7,089 bases of DNA from Stenotrophomonas sp. (GTDB lineage Bacteria; Pseudomonadota; Gammaproteobacteria; Xanthomonadales; Xanthomonadaceae), in contig DMZT01000406.1 in NCBI GenBank assembly GCA_003484865.1, positions 1 through 7,089 of the forward strand, read 5' to 3'. Shown in pieces: positions 6,479 through 7,089 of the stretch. A model generated the notes under the pieces. It did not search any database. It had not been told where the DNA came from and worked only from the letters and a program-made list of their open reading frames with translations. The position numbers and the translations under genes were made by a program. Every line of letters begins with the position of its first letter. Position 1 is the stretch's first letter.

Positions 6479-7018
6479 ATGTCACATCCTGAAGACGAAG
6501 ATCCTGCCGCGTTGTTCCGCGCCGCTATCGGCGAGGTCAAACCGCTGCGCAAGGTGGTCACCCCGCCGCCGGCCGCGCCGCGGCCGAAGCCGCGTGCACG
6601 GATGGCCGAGCAGGATGAACAGGACGCACGCGGGGAATTCGCCCGGCTGCTGCGCGACAGCAGCCCCCTGGAGGCTGGCGATACGGCCAGCTACCGGCGC
6701 GAGAACCTGCCGCCACGAATGTTCCAGCGACTCAAGCGCGGCCAGTACTCCGTGCAGGACGAACTGGACCTGCATGGTGCGACCGTGGCCCAGGCCGAGG
6801 CGCTGGTGCGGCAGTTCCTGGTGGAAGCGCATGCGCATGAGTACGGCTGCGTGCGCATCATCCACGGCAAGGGGCTGCAGTCCGATGGCGGCGCACCGGT
6901 GCTGAAGAATCTGGTCGATCGGCTGCTGCGCCTGCGCAACGATGTGCTGGCGTTTCATTCCGCGCCCGCCGGTCAAGGCGGGACGGGTGCGGTACTGGTG
7001 CTGCTGGCGAACCGGTAA
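6479..7018 (+). CDS. Small Smr-domain protein (SmrA/SmrB type, putative RNA endonuclease)
   Basis: This is a 179 aa soluble protein with a charged, proline-rich N-terminal region at about 1-90 and a C-terminal Smr domain at about 93-177. Seen: the conserved LDLHG at 96-100, RIIHGKG at 126-132, and the closing GGTGAVLVLL at 167-176. These correspond to the DxH-type and HGxG motifs of Smr nucleases. Stand-alone Smr proteins in E. coli include SmrB (YfcN), which cleaves mRNA at collided ribosomes, and SmrA (YdaL). The N-terminal LFRAAIGEVKPLR and the YRRENLPPRMFQRLKRGQYS stretch resemble SmrA as I recall it, but unlike SmrA this protein keeps a canonical DLHG. The assignment to A or B is therefore open. 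The start at 6479 lacks a strong Shine-Dalgarno. It is divergent from the surE operon and followed by a REP element. Confidence 0.9.
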   Translation: MSHPEDEDPAALFRAAIGEVKPLRKVVTPPPAAPRPKPRARMAEQDEQDARGEFARLLRDSSPLEAGDTASYRRENLPPRMFQRLKRGQYSVQDELDLHGATVAQAEALVRQFLVEAHAHEYGCVRIIHGKGLQSDGGAPVLKNLVDRLLRLRNDVLAFHSAPAGQGGTGAVLVLLANR

Positions 7019-7054
7019 CGACGGGCCCGGAATCACCGCCATGCACCGCGCGCG

Positions 7055-7077
7055 GTAGAGCCGACCGTTGGTCGGCT
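7055..7077 (+). repeat. GTAG-class REP stem-loop (SMAG-like element)
   Basis: A GTAG tetranucleotide (7055-7058) is followed directly by a perfect eight-base stem, AGCCGACC (7059-7066) and GGTCGGCT (7070-7077), with the loop GTT. A 5' GTAG plus a short GC-rich stem-loop is the defining form of the SMAG REP elements described in Stenotrophomonas maltophilia, which are mobilised by RAYT (REP-associated tyrosine) transposases. It begins 36 bases after the Smr stop codon, a typical intergenic site. Whether a second, inverted copy makes it a dimer cannot be seen, as the window ends 12 bases later. Confidence 0.82.
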
Positions 7078-7089
7078 GAGGCACGCAAG

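Overview
The window is GC-rich chromosomal DNA, and every gene in it belongs to a conserved gammaproteobacterial housekeeping set. The protein sequences, the gene order and a GTAG-type REP stem-loop at the right edge together point to Xanthomonadaceae, most likely Stenotrophomonas (S. maltophilia complex). The genus call is an inference from remembered family sequences and the REP type; no search was run. I see no prophage, insertion sequence, CRISPR array, tRNA or rRNA.

Layout, left to right. (1) 1-1931, minus: ftsH, the membrane AAA+ zinc protease, nearly complete and cut at its C-terminus by the window edge. (2) 1985-2617, minus: rlmE (ftsJ/rrmJ), the 23S rRNA 2'-O-methyltransferase, just upstream of ftsH in the classic rlmE-ftsH pair. 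(3) 2618-2682: a 65-base divergent promoter region. (4) 2683-2988 and 3002-3376, plus: yhbY, a CRM-domain ribosome-assembly protein, then an Mth938/DUF498-type protein of unknown function. (5) 3396-3423: a strong hairpin that can end transcription from both sides, between convergent genes. (6) 6292 down to 3429, minus: a tightly packed operon surE - pcm - YqaA/DedA-like membrane protein - nlpD, with two ATGA stop/start overlaps. (7) 6293-6478: a divergent intergenic region with short inverted repeats. (8) 6479-7018, plus: a small Smr-domain protein. (9) 7055-7077: a GTAG REP (SMAG-like) stem-loop.

The genes fall into two functional groups. One is ribosome biogenesis and protein quality control: RlmE, YhbY, FtsH, and possibly the Smr nuclease in ribosome rescue. 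The other is the stationary-phase and repair cluster: SurE nucleotidase, Pcm isoaspartyl repair and the NlpD cell-wall amidase activator. In Escherichia and Pseudomonas the second cluster leads into rpoS. Here it ends at a terminator after nlpD with no rpoS, and a membrane-protein gene sits between pcm and nlpD. That difference and the REP element are the most notable points. I found no convincing previously undescribed system.
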